The notes below the pieces were generated by a model. That model did not search any database. It was not told the origin of the DNA and was given only the letters and a program-made list of their open reading frames with translations. Below are positions 33,610-45,444 of a DNA stretch of 64,000 nucleotides, in pieces (within the stretch, counting starts at the first letter, position 1; each line of letters begins with the position of its first letter). The stretch spans positions 27,091,594 through 27,155,593 of the forward strand of contig CM026426.1 of the NCBI GenBank assembly GCA_014871385.1. Direction: 5' to 3'. Position numbers and translations under genes: made by a program. Source of the DNA: Ceratodon purpureus. Its lineage: Eukaryota > Streptophyta > Bryopsida > Pseudoditrichales > Ditrichaceae.

Positions 33610-36600
33610 CTAGGTGGCGTCTTTATCGTCATCCGAGTCAGTCCCTGAGTTTATCCCTTCAAAGTGCTCCACTGCTTCCACATCGTCGGTGCCTTCTTCT
33701 CCTCTTGAATCCGATTCTCCGCCGGAACTACTCCCCCTGTCGGAGCTGCTCATAGAACTTCCACTGTCGTTGTCGCTGTCGCTGCTTGACCCCTCTACTT
33801 CCTCGAAGCTAGAGTCAGAACTGGACAATGCAGCGCTGTCCTCATCCTCCGAGCTCGACTCCAGCTTTATTTTCTTATCCTTCCCCTTCTCCTTCCCTTT
33901 GCCCTTCACACCTTTAGTTATGTCCTGCGCTACTTCCATTGCTTCATTCATTTTTGGAGAGGTACTCCCTGTTCGCACTTTCTGCACGGCTGCTTGAATG
34001 CCATTCTGTTTTGCATACACGACCTCCTCCTTAGTTGGATTTCTGTCGAATTCATCCAACTGCCATACATGCCGACAGAGCGAATGAGCTTGACTGAAAG
34101 ATAGAAGACAAAGAAACATGTATTCAAATCAACTCTTACCAGCCACAAATGGGATGAGACACATATGTGACATTTGAAATCAACAAAGCCTTAACGAACA
34201 TGATAGGGGACACTGCTCCTTCTTCTAAGCGGAATTCAGAGTAGAGGAGAAAGATGACTTACAAATACATTTACAAGGCCCTGCACTCCCCTCCTCCTGT
34301 GTGAAGCCCTTCCTCCTGGTGCGCTCATTGGCAGCCACCTTGCATTTGTCAGACTTTGACCGGTACTTCGGGTTAGAAAGTGAATCAAAAATTGCATTCC
34401 AAGAGTCTAGGGTTACCTCACCAGCCACATGGACACTATTTTTATGATGAGCCCTAGCAAAACTTTTCCTCAACCTCACCCGCCTCTCCCTGATATTGGA
34501 TCCTATCGTATGCATAACATAGGTATCGTCCCAATCACCAGGATATAATTTTTTTAATCTAAGTTTAATTATGACTTTGATTAGAGGGTCCTGCTACGAC
34601 CAGTCAAGATGCCATGGGAAGGTATAAGCAGCTCTCTCAAATGCAAAATTCTTCATGTGCTTCCAAAACTGACCAATAGGTTGGGCCGCGCTGTTTATTT
34701 CGCAAGGAGGCACATCCCTGATTACATTACATGTCCCTAACGAAGAAGGATCCGAAAACAATATGCTACCAAAAGGTGAAGAACAAGCAACCGGATTTGA
34801 ATAATCACTGGAAGCACCCCTACCCTTTCCATTTTTACCACCCACCTCTTTAATTTTCATCGCAATAGAGATCTCTGACTTCCTCCTCTGTCCTTTAGAA
34901 CTCTCTTGTGGGCTGACAGTTGATTTCATTGTGAGTTTATTCTTCTGCTCCTGTAGCTCGTTCATGAGGGTGTCAATGTGGGCCAAAACCGCCAAGTCCG
35001 TAATCTCTGCTACCTCAACCGATTCCTTCCCCTTCTCTTTCGTGTTCTTTGACTTCTTCTTAGATTCCTTTGCTAGTTTCTGCTTCCCCTTGCAACTGGA
35101 TCTTTTGCAACCGCCATCGCCTGGTTTACATGAGCACTTCGACTTGCTGTGACGCTGCTTAGATCCATTCCCTCGCTCTAGAACCAGGTCCTTGCATAGC
35201 CCCTGCCCCCAAAAGTCAGAAGATGCGAATACAGTGAACACTATTCCCATCTACCAAAAAGAACCAATCATATCAAAATGACTGCGTTGGTTAGGTAATG
35301 CTTATGTCTTTGTTTGCTTCTAGGAACGCTGCTCGATCTGGCACTGGAAGAGTTTTTATCAACGAACGCAACGTAGATTTGCAGACTAGGCTGCGCATCG
35401 TTTCCCTAGGAGGAGGGTTCAGTTGGGCCGCAATGCTTGGTGATATTTGTTTGGGTGCAGCATCTACATCGACGACGATTCTCTTAGTAGAAGGTTTTCT
35501 AGATGGTTTAGATGCAGAGGGTAAAGAACTCTTTAGAAGGGATTTAGGAAAAGGCTGAGGTTGGATATAGCAGGGGAAGACGGTGGCGGGGGAGAGGTAG
35601 GCTTTGGAGAAGGTGGCGGGGGAGAGGGAGGCTCTGGAGAAGGTGGCAGAGTTCTGCTGACCGACGCAGTCTCCTGTCCACCAACCACAGGATCATTGTC
35701 TGCGTCCGCCATTTGTTGACATCCAAGTTCGGGATCTAGGGTCCGTGCCACTGAGTTCTGTCGAGGTAGGCAATCTTCTCTGTCTTCAGTAGGATGTTGC
35801 GACACCGTAGAGATTGGGGTCGTCGTCTGGAGGTCAGACTCTGCAACGTCCCTCTCCTCACGTAAATCCGAATCGAACAACTTCGGAAACGCACGAAATT
35901 CACCCTGTGAGGTTAGTAAAGGGATAGAGGTACGGTGTCTTTTAGAAGAAATCATAGGAGGGTTTGGAGAGGTTTGAGCTACAGTGATTGAGGTTGTGGC
36001 AGGAATTGAAGGAACTACACTTGAGATTACGTTAGGATTAGCAGCTTCTGCACCTCTAAGACTAGACGAACCTAGGGTGAAGGAAGAAAAAGTGCTTCTC
36101 TGCGGATCCACGGTTCCGGAGGGTGCCGAGGTGATTGGAGGCTTTGAGCATGTCGATGTTAGAACCTTCCCGCCTGGTGGTACAGCATTTGCACTTGGAT
36201 GTGACTGTGTGTCAAAGTCCGCGGTAGCGAAGGGATAACTCTGTGTTGTTGCTAATCCCGAGGGGCTTGAGTGGCACCTTCTGTCGAAGCAGGGTTCGCG
36301 CCATCAGCCGGTGTCGAAGACGGACCTGCCGCTGGATCGACCTGAAATTCAGACCTAGCTGTGGGGCATGGCGGTGTGTTAAAATGAGACACAATTTCAT
36401 TCCTGGTCTAAAGGTTTGATGTGAGTAGAGTATCTACATTTTCCCTACCACTTTCTCCAGTGTGGATTGGTCCCCCCTCGTGTAAATTACGTGCATCCAA
36501 AACACCGTTATGTTCTCCTTCTTCTTCGGCGGTCATGACTCCAGCTTGATTCCGTGCCATATGACCCCCTGCATTTCAATCGGCGAGGAGGATTGTGTCC

Positions 36601-37257
36601 CCTCAAGACATAGATGCCCAGCTGTTTGCTTTAGCGCTCCCCGTGCGTGAAACTCTGCCAGCGTTCTTGTTAGTGCGCTGCTCCGACAGGGTATGGGCTG
36701 TCTTTGTGGCCATTTGACTTCTCCCCAAAATCCTAGCCAAATGTTAAGTTTGACAACCCTACATCTCCTCTCCGTCATTGTCTGCAGCTCCAGATCGTGT
36801 TTTCTTATGGCCCCCTTTTTTTTTTTGCAAGCGAAGTGATCACAAGCCGTATGTTGAGACTCAAGGAGTTGATCTCCAAATTCAACTGGTCAGAGTCTTT
36901 CATCGCAGCGGCGTCGAACTGCTCGACTAGTGCGTTGGATTTCGGTTGCTTCTTCGGTGTGTGCATTGCGGTTTCCAAAAATTTCCGAGGGCGGCTCCTG
37001 GTGCTCGCAGCTTCCACGGGCGTCTGGATCGCGGTCACAAGTTTATGCTTGCGGTGTAGTGAATCACCAGGCAGCGACTTCTCTTTTGACTCGCTTAGGG
37101 TTGTTGCACCTCCTTCCTCTGTGACTCGTTTTCTTCTTTTTCTTCAAGACCCGCTCCTTGCAGATTCAGTTGTTTTTCTTCGAGCGTCGACGGATTCCAC
37201 CGTTTCTCTCTCATCGTCTTCGCCACCTTCTTCATCGCGGCGACTCCTTTTGGGCAT
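33610..37257 (-). pseudogene. TnpA-like gene (Transposase_24 family), broken
   Basis: Read from ATG 37257: a very basic N-terminus (MPKRSRRDEEGGED) with a TGA after about 38 codons (RSGS*RKRK) and KHKLVTAIQTPVEAAS following. Next a Pro/Ser/Thr-rich section (36111-35533), then a Cys/Lys-rich section (35250-34594; KCSCKPGDGGCKRSSCKGK). A TAG at 34594-34596 (DWS*QDP) leads in frame to the recognisable core: LRLKKLYPGDWDDTYV and TLDSWNAIFDSLSNPKYRSK, then KCKVAANERTRRKGF. That last block follows the plant Transposase_24 (Ptta/En/Spm) pattern of WxxxxDxxxxxxxxxxSxxxKxxR. After an intron a Ser/Glu/Asp-rich acidic tail ends at 33610. Exon joins are uncertain. The product should bind the subterminal repeats. 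Confidence 0.6.
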
Positions 37258-37276
37258 TGTAGACGACTTCCCTTGA

Positions 37277-37304
37277 GCCCCCCCCCCCCCCCCCCCCCCC
37301 CCCC
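37277..37304. repeat. Poly-C run of about 27 bases
   Basis: An uninterrupted C run in the divergent intergenic region just upstream of the TnpA-like ATG. It could form a G-quadruplex-type structure, or be affected by sequencing error. Confidence 0.85.
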
Positions 37305-38655
37305 GATCTTAGAAAAATGGGAAAGGGTTAGTCTGCATGCTTACATTTGATTGACTCTGACATATCAATTATCGTGTACTCTTACTTCTTACGACAAAGA
37401 AAAGAATTTCGAATTGGCACATCAAGCTGAATACATGCTACTTTTCTGTTTATAGGTTTCGAGGGATTCGATGGTTACCACAAATTGTAGTGACACGGCC
37501 GTCACTTAGCTGACACCTTACAAGAATGGCCGAATTGACTGCACGATGGACATGAGGAACAAAACACGGGTCAGTAACTTCCTAAACACTTTGGTTTCTG
37601 TGACTCTCTGTATCGAAGGACTGTCTACATCTGAAACAAGGTACTAATTAGAATACTTATGTTCTTATTTTGATCAACTAACTTATTTACAGACCACCAC
37701 CGAAAGGAGAAATGCAAATTGGGACCCCCACAAACTGAACTCGTTGATCTGCAGGTTGAAATCCAACTACCTGAGCTGAGTGTATGTCAGTGAACTCGCT
37801 AGAGTTGAACAATACTGCACAGTGTGAGAACAAAAGATACAAGTAGATAAGAAAGAGGATAAAACGGGAAATGCAATTGCGGGAAGTGAGTACGCAGTGG
37901 ACCCTAGAGAGCTCAGAGGAGGCAAGAGGTGGAAGACTAAGAGCACATTCTTCAAAGACTACAAACTGCGGAGAAATTAAGATCACGCCCCTCGACAAAG
38001 ACGGCGCACGGACTACTCTCTCAGCTACCTCAGCTCAGTTCTCTCGGGATCGAAGAAAGTGAAGTGCGAGAGAGGGGGGCTCTTCACGGATCGATCGGGA
38101 AACAACGCAAGGTACTTAATCCCTAACCATAAATGTACTTAATTTTGGGAGGTATGTACCGCAAAGGTACATATGGAAGAGCCCAAGGATCCAAGGAGTC
38201 CCTGACAGTTTCATTCCTTTTCGAAAATCCGTTAATCAACAACCTATGCGGATGAACGTTTTTTGGAGGATAAAATGAACATACACAAAATTAACATGCG
38301 AATGAATTTTCTAATATATCGGATGCAACTCTCTGTGGTACATATTTCATCGTAGGTACATTCGTAGAGGTACTCTATGAAGGTTTTGGGTCTTCTTTGG
38401 GGCTGAAAGCAAGGAAGGGGGGGAGGGGGTGGGGATTGGGAATTAGCAATAAAATTTAATTACCAATACTTCTAGACTAATTAAGGTAGTTATTTAAATT
38501 AGCTCAAGAATTACAGTCAATGGTATATAACTGGATGAAATTTTTAGTACAATTCCATGGGCATATTAAAAAATGATTCACTTGAAGTTCTTATGTGTTA
38601 TTTCTTACTGAAAGGAGATTTAACTATTCTTATTGTAACAGCAGAATCTCAAACC
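37305..38655 (+). other. Divergent intergenic region of the CACTA element, possible leader exons
   Basis: No full gene. A plus-strand stretch at 37530-37565 (ATGGCCGAATTGACTGCACG) has a donor-like GTCAGT and is followed by an acceptor (TTATTTACAG) near 37692, then ACCACCACCGAAAGGAG (TTTERRNANW), which might be a short SANT/Myb-like exon. 38040-38110 resembles a leader exon ending CAAG|gtactt. Both are low confidence. Confidence 0.3.
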
Positions 38656-41600
38656 ATGAGGACACACCGACCAGTGGACGTTTCTAATGTTGTCCCAATA
38701 AGAGAATTATTCGAAGAGAGAGGAGAAGAAGAAGATGTTCAACAAGTTCAGCGAAGGCGTAAAAGAAGGAGAACCAATATCCGAAGGAATGACCCAAACA
38801 GTGCACCACAATACAGAGTTTATTGTCCTTGTCGAAAGTGTGATTTGAGATCAAAGCCAACTTTGAGACTACTTCGGATCTGTGACGAACACATCGCTCT
38901 TCACGGTGTTGGCGTCAAGTGGAAGGTAAGATATTTGTCAGTTGTTTATATGCCATATATGATTTTATACTACAAAATTGAAACATGATGTCATTCCCGT
39001 CTTCCCTAATGGCAGTATTAAGCCTTGTGTTCTTAAATTAAAAAATTATAAGTTGGTTTTGCTCCTATTACTCTTCTGTCCTCACATCCTTGAAACTGTC
39101 TAATCACTGTTCATAAATCTGAAATTAATTACCGCTGAAATTAGAATATGTTAAAATCAAATCAAATACACATTAACCAGTTGGAAGAGTAACAGCTCTA
39201 GTAACAATCACTGATTTGGTACTTCCTTACATTTAAACAATCATCAATAACTATCATGTACATTAGATGTTATCATTTTTTTCTTTTAATGCACCATCGA
39301 CCATATTAATTCAGAGTGGATGCATGAGGTAATAAGACAGGTGTCGAGATAGAAGTGGTTGTCCAAAAGTGATTCGTTCTTAAATGTGTAACGTACTCAA
39401 TATTTTGTGAATCACATACTAATCAGTAATAAATTCTTTTATGATATAGTTTTTAATCGTTTTGGATAAGCTGAAATGTAAAATGTTGGGAAAATTTTTG
39501 ATCGGCTTACTTGGTTCAGAACGCACTGTTTTTAAATGGTTACACTTACGGTCTGAAGGTGAATTTCGCTGAATTTAAACTAAACAAATTGGAATTCATT
39601 TGTTTCCATCCCTATGTAATGCTGAAATGTAGACTCTGAGCTCTAGGTTTCTCTAATAATGTATTTCTGTGAATCAGCCTGTGTATGACTCTCAGATGGA
39701 AGGAATCAGAGCACGCGGTGCACCGGGCGCTTTCAATGAAGGTGTTCCAAAGGGTAATCCAACGACTCCACCTGGCTTAGTTCAGGAAGACGCCCCACCT
39801 ATTGGTGATATCCAGGAAGCAGCATGGATAGACGACCTCACTTTTGAGGATATGATGGCCCACCACGGGGCTAGAGATCCAGCGGTCATTAGAGTACAGT
39901 CCTACGCTGGCCCTGATGCTGATATGACCTTCTTAGAAAAGGAAGCATCCACTAAATTGTACAATGGTGCAGCATCAAGTAGGTTGAAGATTATAGTCGA
40001 GTTTCTAAACCTGCAAGCCCGCCATGGATGGTCAAATCTAGCCATGGACGACATCTTTTCTACAATCTTTGATCTAGTCATTGCTCCCCATCTAAATTCG
40101 AAAATGCCTCATAGCAGACAGGAGGCTAGGAAAGTTATCTCTAACGTTGGCTTGGATTACCAAGTAATACATGCTTGCCCGTGTGACAAAACCCTTTACT
40201 TTGGGGCTTTGGAGAATGCAACATTCTTCCCTAAATTTAAAATTTCACGCTACGGTAACACCACAATAAAGAAGACTGTGCCCCGCAAGGTATGAATTCT
40301 TTTTTACAGTAAAGTGCCATTTGACATCATTGGAGATGACGTCTTGTTAAAAGCAAAGAGATTACTATCAAACAAGCTGGTGTGAAAGCGAAGTCAATTT
40401 TCCACAAACTGCCTTAGTACAAGGTAAGCAGCCCTATTTTATAGAATTATCATTTATTCTGCGACGTAATTGATGAACGGTAAATATGTGTAAGCTATTT
40501 CCCTGTTTTTAATTAACATTTGCCTGATTGAATGTACTGCACACATTGAGATATGGTCGAGTCAAGGATCAATTTCTAACCAAATATGGTAGATCATATA
40601 AATTAAGTCATACATGTTTCTTTTTAATTTTTTTCATTGAGGTGGTTGACCGTTTACTCTTTTTCTCATAAGAAAAGAACTAGAATCTGTGCACTTGGTT
40701 TGCTGCACATTATTTCTAACGTATCTCATTATTTCAATTTAAGTTTATATATTATGTCTAGAACAAGGATCAGTAGGAAGAATCGGATGTTTTTTTGATT
40801 CGTTTTTGTTTTTATTTTTATTTTTATTATTCCTTATTTTTTTCCTTTAATTTTTCCCACTGAATCATAATTATTATTTATTTCTTTTAAGCCAAATCGA
40901 GAATGGTCAGATACGTTCTCATTAGTTTGATAAATTCCTTACCAAATTAATTAACACTGTAATCTCGATTATCAGTATATTTTATTGTAAGTTTATTTTT
41001 GTTGTAAGTTTATTGTAACCAGTATCTCATATAACTGGACGATGCAACGCTGTCCTCATTCTTCGTTGTCTTGGACTATACCTTTTTTTGATTTTTGTTA
41101 ATAAATTTTGGAAGTTTTATTTGTTGGATTTCCACCATTTGGTCGAACTTCACTGTACTATAATGATTTTAACTTACTTCGTTTTACCACATGAATTTAA
41201 TAAAGAGGAGTGTGGTTTGCACCGGTAAGATTATGAGATACTGGTTATAATATGGATGGAGTAATCGTATGAAAATTGAAGATAATATAACAAAACATTT
41301 ACACTGTTATTTTGCTTAAGAGAATATGCTATTTGTTTATTCGTAAAATTGTTATATTGCATACTCTATTTCGTATTATTTATTATTATATATTTATGAT
41401 TCTCACAGTCTTTGTATTTTCCTTTATTATTTTTTCTTTTTTAAATTCCTCCCTTTCTTTTTTTCTTTTTTTTTCTTTCTTGTGCTTTTTAAATTCGTCA
41501 TGGAAACCATACAACAGTTGTCAGAATGTAAACCATGTTGTTTACATCTCCCGTGGAGAGGTCCTTGCTAGAAATGCACACTGGTCAGATTTCGAACGGA

Positions 41601-44047
41601 ATCTATAAATTCAACCTAGACGGTAGTACTACTGGTCAGCTGGAAATTTCGTATTCTCAATCAATAACATTGTCCACCACACCATAAAAGGCGAATTTTT
41701 TATAGAACAATTTAGTGAAGCAAAGTTGCTTTGGAAAACCTGCTTATGTCTAGAATGGATATTTCTTACGTTTTTGGAATTCCCAAATGTCGAGTTTTAT
41801 TCATTTCCAAAATTATTATATGTATGCATCTTGTTATGATATGTCTCTTACCAGGGTTTTCTATCGCGTCTGGTCGTGATTATCACGTCGCGACGTCGGA
41901 ATGGGTCGCGACGAGGGTCCTCCGATGTCATAATAGGTTTTGTTATGTAAAAATGAAAAAGTATTAATGAAAAGGTTGCATTTCGGAGTTGGGCCGTCAC
42001 AATAAAGACCGAATGGGACGTTCGGTCGTGACTCTAAACCGTCGTGACGTCCCGACATTATGACGCTAGAGGGCCAAGTCACGACCGAATAGAAAACCCT
42101 GTCTCTTACTATAGTGATTTTTTTTAAAAACTCTGAAATTGGACTCCTGCAAGACCTACCTATTCCACACTTATTGGATCCTATGCATATAGAGAAAAAT
42201 GTTTGCGCTGCCTTTTTCAAGACTTTTTCGAATTGCAAGGGCACCAAGGCAAACAACATTGGCGTTAGAAATGCCTTCAAAGAATTGGGAATACGACCCG
42301 ATTTGCACGCAGAGGAGGATGGCCGGGATAGCGAGGGGAATCTAAAGTACAAGTATGCGAGAGCCCCTTGGATCTGGACCACCAACGAGTACAACTCAGT
42401 CATAGAGTCTATCGCCTCTACTCGAACTTCCATGGGGTATGGTTCCTCCTTCTCATCCAAGTTCAGTGATCAAAAGATTGTTGGCATGAAAACCCACGAT
42501 TATCATAACCTATCGCACGATCTACTTCCTATAGCCATACGGGGCAATTTAACAAAAGAAATACGAGATATTATATATTGATTGGGTTCTTTGTTCAAGT
42601 GGATTTGTTCGAAAGAAATCAAGGAATTAGAGATTATCTTCAAAAAGGTTAAAGTAGCAGAAATTTTATGTTTAATGGAATTACATTTACCGCCCTCAAT
42701 TTTTGATATTCAGTTCCACTTAATAGTTCACCTTGTAGAGGAAGTAGAACTTGCGGGTCATATCTCAGCTAGGTGGATGTACTTCTTAGAGAGGTATATG
42801 AAAACATTGAAAGGATTTGTGAGGCAGAAGGCCCGTCCAGAGGGCAGCATGGCTGAAGGGTATATTGTGTCTGAGGCTGTGTTCTACATCACTGAGTATG
42901 TGCAACGGCTGTACCCTAAAGCACCCCGATTATGGGAATCAGAGGAGGATGTGCGTCTCTCTGGAATTGTTTTACCCAAAATGAAGACTGAACAGGTACT
43001 GAAACCTGTCCTGAGAGAATAAGTGCATAATTTCCTCTTCAAAAACTCTCCAGCATTCGAGAAATGGCGCACCAGGTGAAGTTTCTATTCTTTGTCTAAT
43101 TTATCTTCTCCAATCACTGAGTTTCCACTTATTCTATACTTTCTTGAAATCAATGACCTATATTTGAAACAACATGGGCTAACAATGAGCATTTTCCCAA
43201 ACTGTTGTAAAGGTATAGCGTAGCTAAATTGACAAATCCTAGTTTACCCAGTCTGAAGGAGTGGGCTCTACCAGCACTGCAAGCAGCTCAAAGAGAAGGG
43301 GAGGAAATTTCTTCGATGGAAATTGACATTGCTATCAGGCCTAGAGTGAAGGCAGAATTCTTCTCTACCATGTAGGCGTATGGACGACATTTCCAAATTA
43401 TGGAAAGAGACATGAACAAGAAAAGCATGTTTGATTGTGGCATTTCCTCGATGTACGACGAGGATGGAGAAGGCACGGAATACCTGGGATATGTTGATAA
43501 TATAATTCGAGTCCATTTTGAGAGCTTTGACACAGTACTAATCAAGGGAAAATGGTATATGTCTATTATACGACGAGGGGCAGGGGGAACTTTGGTGGAG
43601 GATGAATGTGGGGTAGTTCGCATAAAGGCAGGCAGGTTCATGTCACAATCACCAATTACAGACGAACCCCTTGTATTCCCGAAAGATGTTGCTCAGGTCT
43701 TTTATGTGGAAGATACCATCAACCATGGATGGAAACTAGTAGTCCATGTTGATACGAGATCGAAGCGAGTTTTTTACACCCGTTCTCGAGAGTTGGGTGG
43801 ATCATTCGATGGAGAGGATGCCTATGAGTCTTCTTTGGAAGAAGAACCAGCCCCTCAACTCCGAGGGGATACACTAATCGCCGTGGAGGCGGACGATGCG
43901 GCTGGAGAGAAAGGTGAGGACGTCGACGAAGAGAGCGATAGAGATTCGAAGGGTGAAGAGGAGGATAGTTTGGAAGGAGACAACGACTCCATCGACTCAA
44001 ACGCGGATGACGGTAGGCATCTTCGAAGATTGCAAGCTGGGGTGTAG
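38656..44047 (+). pseudogene. TNP2/TnpD-like CACTA transposase with DUF4218 and DUF4216, catalytic core missing
   Basis: Exon 1 (38656-38925) holds the transposase-associated zinc motif (YRVYCPCRKCDLRSK). After a phase-0 intron, exon 2 (39678-40289) is the TNP2 N-terminus (LKIIVEFLNLQARHGWSN; YQVIHACPCDKTLYFG). The DDE core expected next was not found: 40290-42113 is AT-rich and holds the nested MITE. From 42114 the frame matches the TNP2 end (LLDPMHIEKNVCAAFFKTF). A TGA at 42579-42581 replaces a usually conserved Arg, and DUF4218 follows (PPSIFDIQFHLIVHLVEEVE; RQKARPEGSMAEGYI). A TAA after VLRE precedes an intron. The last exon (about 43400-44047) is DUF4216-like (VAQFYVED-type block at DVAQVFYVEDTINHGW) with a long acidic tail. 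Both stops fit C-to-T change. Confidence 0.85.
41852..42101. mobile_element. 250-bp non-autonomous hAT element (MITE 2) nested in the CACTA element
   Basis: Starts CAGGGTTTTCTATCGCGTC and ends CGAATAGAAAACCCTG, flanked by perfect 8-bp TSDs TCTCTTAC (41844-41851 and 42102-42109). The subterminal inverted repeat GGTCGTGA/TCACGACC recurs, and further TCGTGAC words lie inside. No coding capacity. It lies just before a likely 3' splice site (TATAG|TG) of the TNP2-like gene. Confidence 0.93.
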
Positions 44048-44446
44048 TGTTAGGATTTCGTCATTTTCGTCTCGAAACAACCCTGTTTCGCTGTTTTGTA
44101 CTAACAACGTAGGTTTATTGGTCTCATACAGTTGAGTATGTGTGGAAACACAGGAGAACGTCGGACACGTAAACGGAGGAAGAGAAGTGATTTAGGGTCG
44201 TCGTTTAAGGAAAGGGCTGATGAGCTCACAAGGGGTTGCGACCTACTCCTGTAAGAGCTAGAAGACCTAGAGGTTGAGTTCTTCCATTTCTGGCGTTCAA
44301 TCCATTCCTTTATGGGAGTTACAATTTTTTTGGCACCTCCCATCCATTCCATGTAAGACCCCAAAACATAATGTAATCGCCCTTGTAATTCAGCACTTCA
44401 CAATGCCGACCTTCTTGACTTCATGACTAATTATGCTTTTATTTAG

Positions 44447-44863
44447 AAACCCGGACTCTCAGGCCATTGCTTCATTAACTCTACGGAGACTGCTAATGGA
44501 AGTGAAGTGTCTTGGAGCACAGTGTGATGCTACTTTGGATTACACAACTACGCATGTCGTAACATTTAGACCCAGCTGGTCAAACCTGGCCCCTAAGTAC
44601 ATTCTGCGGAGGTGAGGTTTTTTGAGAATTCTAATCTCTACCTTGATTTTTAGCTTGCCACATCCGTTCAGTGGGAAATAATGGATCACTGACATCTCAT
44701 TCTTATTTGCAGTTTGGGAGATCAAGAGGTTCAACGGATTGTAACTCTGAGCCTCTTCAGGCATCCTAAAGGAGAGAGTATCAAAGTAGTGTATCATGAT
44801 TGGTTAGTCCATTCCCTTGATGCTGGGAGATTGCTTTCGGTACAGCCGTACTTGGCAATGTAG
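44447..44863 (+). CDS. Captured BRCT-domain gene fragment, two exons
   Basis: Exon 1, 44447-44611, follows an acceptor (TTTATTTAG) and ends at a donor (GGAG|gtgagg). Exon 2, 44713-44863, follows TTATTTGCAG and ends in TAG. Spliced, it gives about 105 residues in one frame: a helix (LTLRRLLMEVKCLGAQC), a strand region TLDYTTTHVVTF, then IKVVYHDWLVHSLDAGRLL near the C-terminus. The T-H-V-V strand and the late conserved Trp in (V/I)V-x(2)-DWL-x(2)-S are BRCT hallmarks, the fold used in DNA-repair and cell-cycle proteins. It may be the final BRCT repeat of a host repair protein; the parent is unidentified. It is clean of stops, unlike the transposase genes around it, and lies downstream of the TNP2-like gene inside the CACTA element, so it looks like transduplicated host sequence. 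Upstream exons may lie in 44140-44360. Confidence 0.6.
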
Positions 44864-45322
44864 TTACGATCCATATGAATAAAAAAATTAAAAAAAAATT
44901 AAAAAAAAATTCATTTGAAAAAAAAAAGGTAAAATGTGTGAAATTCATCTCTACTTGGAAATACCGTGTTAACAGACTTCCGGACCCACCTATACCGTTA
45001 TCACTTTACCTGGATTTTACTTTACAATGATGCTTAGATCTAGGTTATACATTTAGAAATTCACGGAGAGACTGTTATGGTTGAGTGGTTTACTCATTCA
45101 TCACTGTTACGTTAGTTACCCAGAATGTAAAAAAATTGTAATGTAAAAAACTGTCGAAAGTGTAGATGGTGTAGGCAAAATCAAGCCCAAAAAAAAATAC
45201 ACCTTTTGCCCCGTGAGAACATAGTTGAAGCTTTTCTGGATCTGGATTATTCTCTTCAGAACATGTCAAAAGTAAAATTCCTAACACACATCTTCTCAGG
45301 GGAACTCCCATGGGAACGCCAA
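44864..45322. other. Right internal region of the CACTA element
   Basis: AT-rich, with A8-A9 runs near 44880-44930. I see no gene. Confidence 0.5.
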
Positions 45323-45421
45323 ACGTAGCTTCGCCATGACACCGCGCCCAAATCCGCTAGCGAGACAGCTTTCACACAAAAACGTAGTTTTTTTAAGAGA
45401 CGTAGCTTATTTGACGTAGCT
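45323..45421. promoter_or_regulatory. Right subterminal repeats of the CACTA element
   Basis: ACGTAGCT at 45323-45330, 45400-45407 and 45414-45421, plus ACGTAG at 45382-45387, all in one orientation within 120 bases of the right end. The same octamer occurs near the left end. Confidence 0.65.
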
Positions 45422-45444
45422 TCTGCACGGAGATCCTAGTAGTG

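Larger units (their letters stand above)
32648..45444. mobile_element. 12.8-kb CACTA (En/Spm) transposon with divergent genes and a captured BRCT domain
   Basis: The left end is CACTACTAGGATTTTGG and the right end is GATCCTAGTAGTG, inverted repeats starting with the diagnostic CACTA. Flanking bases are ATG on both sides (32645-32647 and 45445-45447), a 3-bp TSD as expected. Inside: a TnpA-like gene on the minus strand, a TNP2-like gene on the plus strand, a BRCT-domain fragment near the right end, subterminal ACGTAGCT repeats and a nested 250-bp hAT element. Both transposition genes carry stops, and the TNP2 catalytic core was not found, so this copy is probably non-autonomous. It interrupts the RING/coiled-coil gene. 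Confidence 0.93.

Noticed and set aside
33507-33997. Plus-strand Ser/Pro-rich frames
   Set aside because: They are the complement of the acidic Ser-rich tail of the TnpA-like gene on the minus strand.
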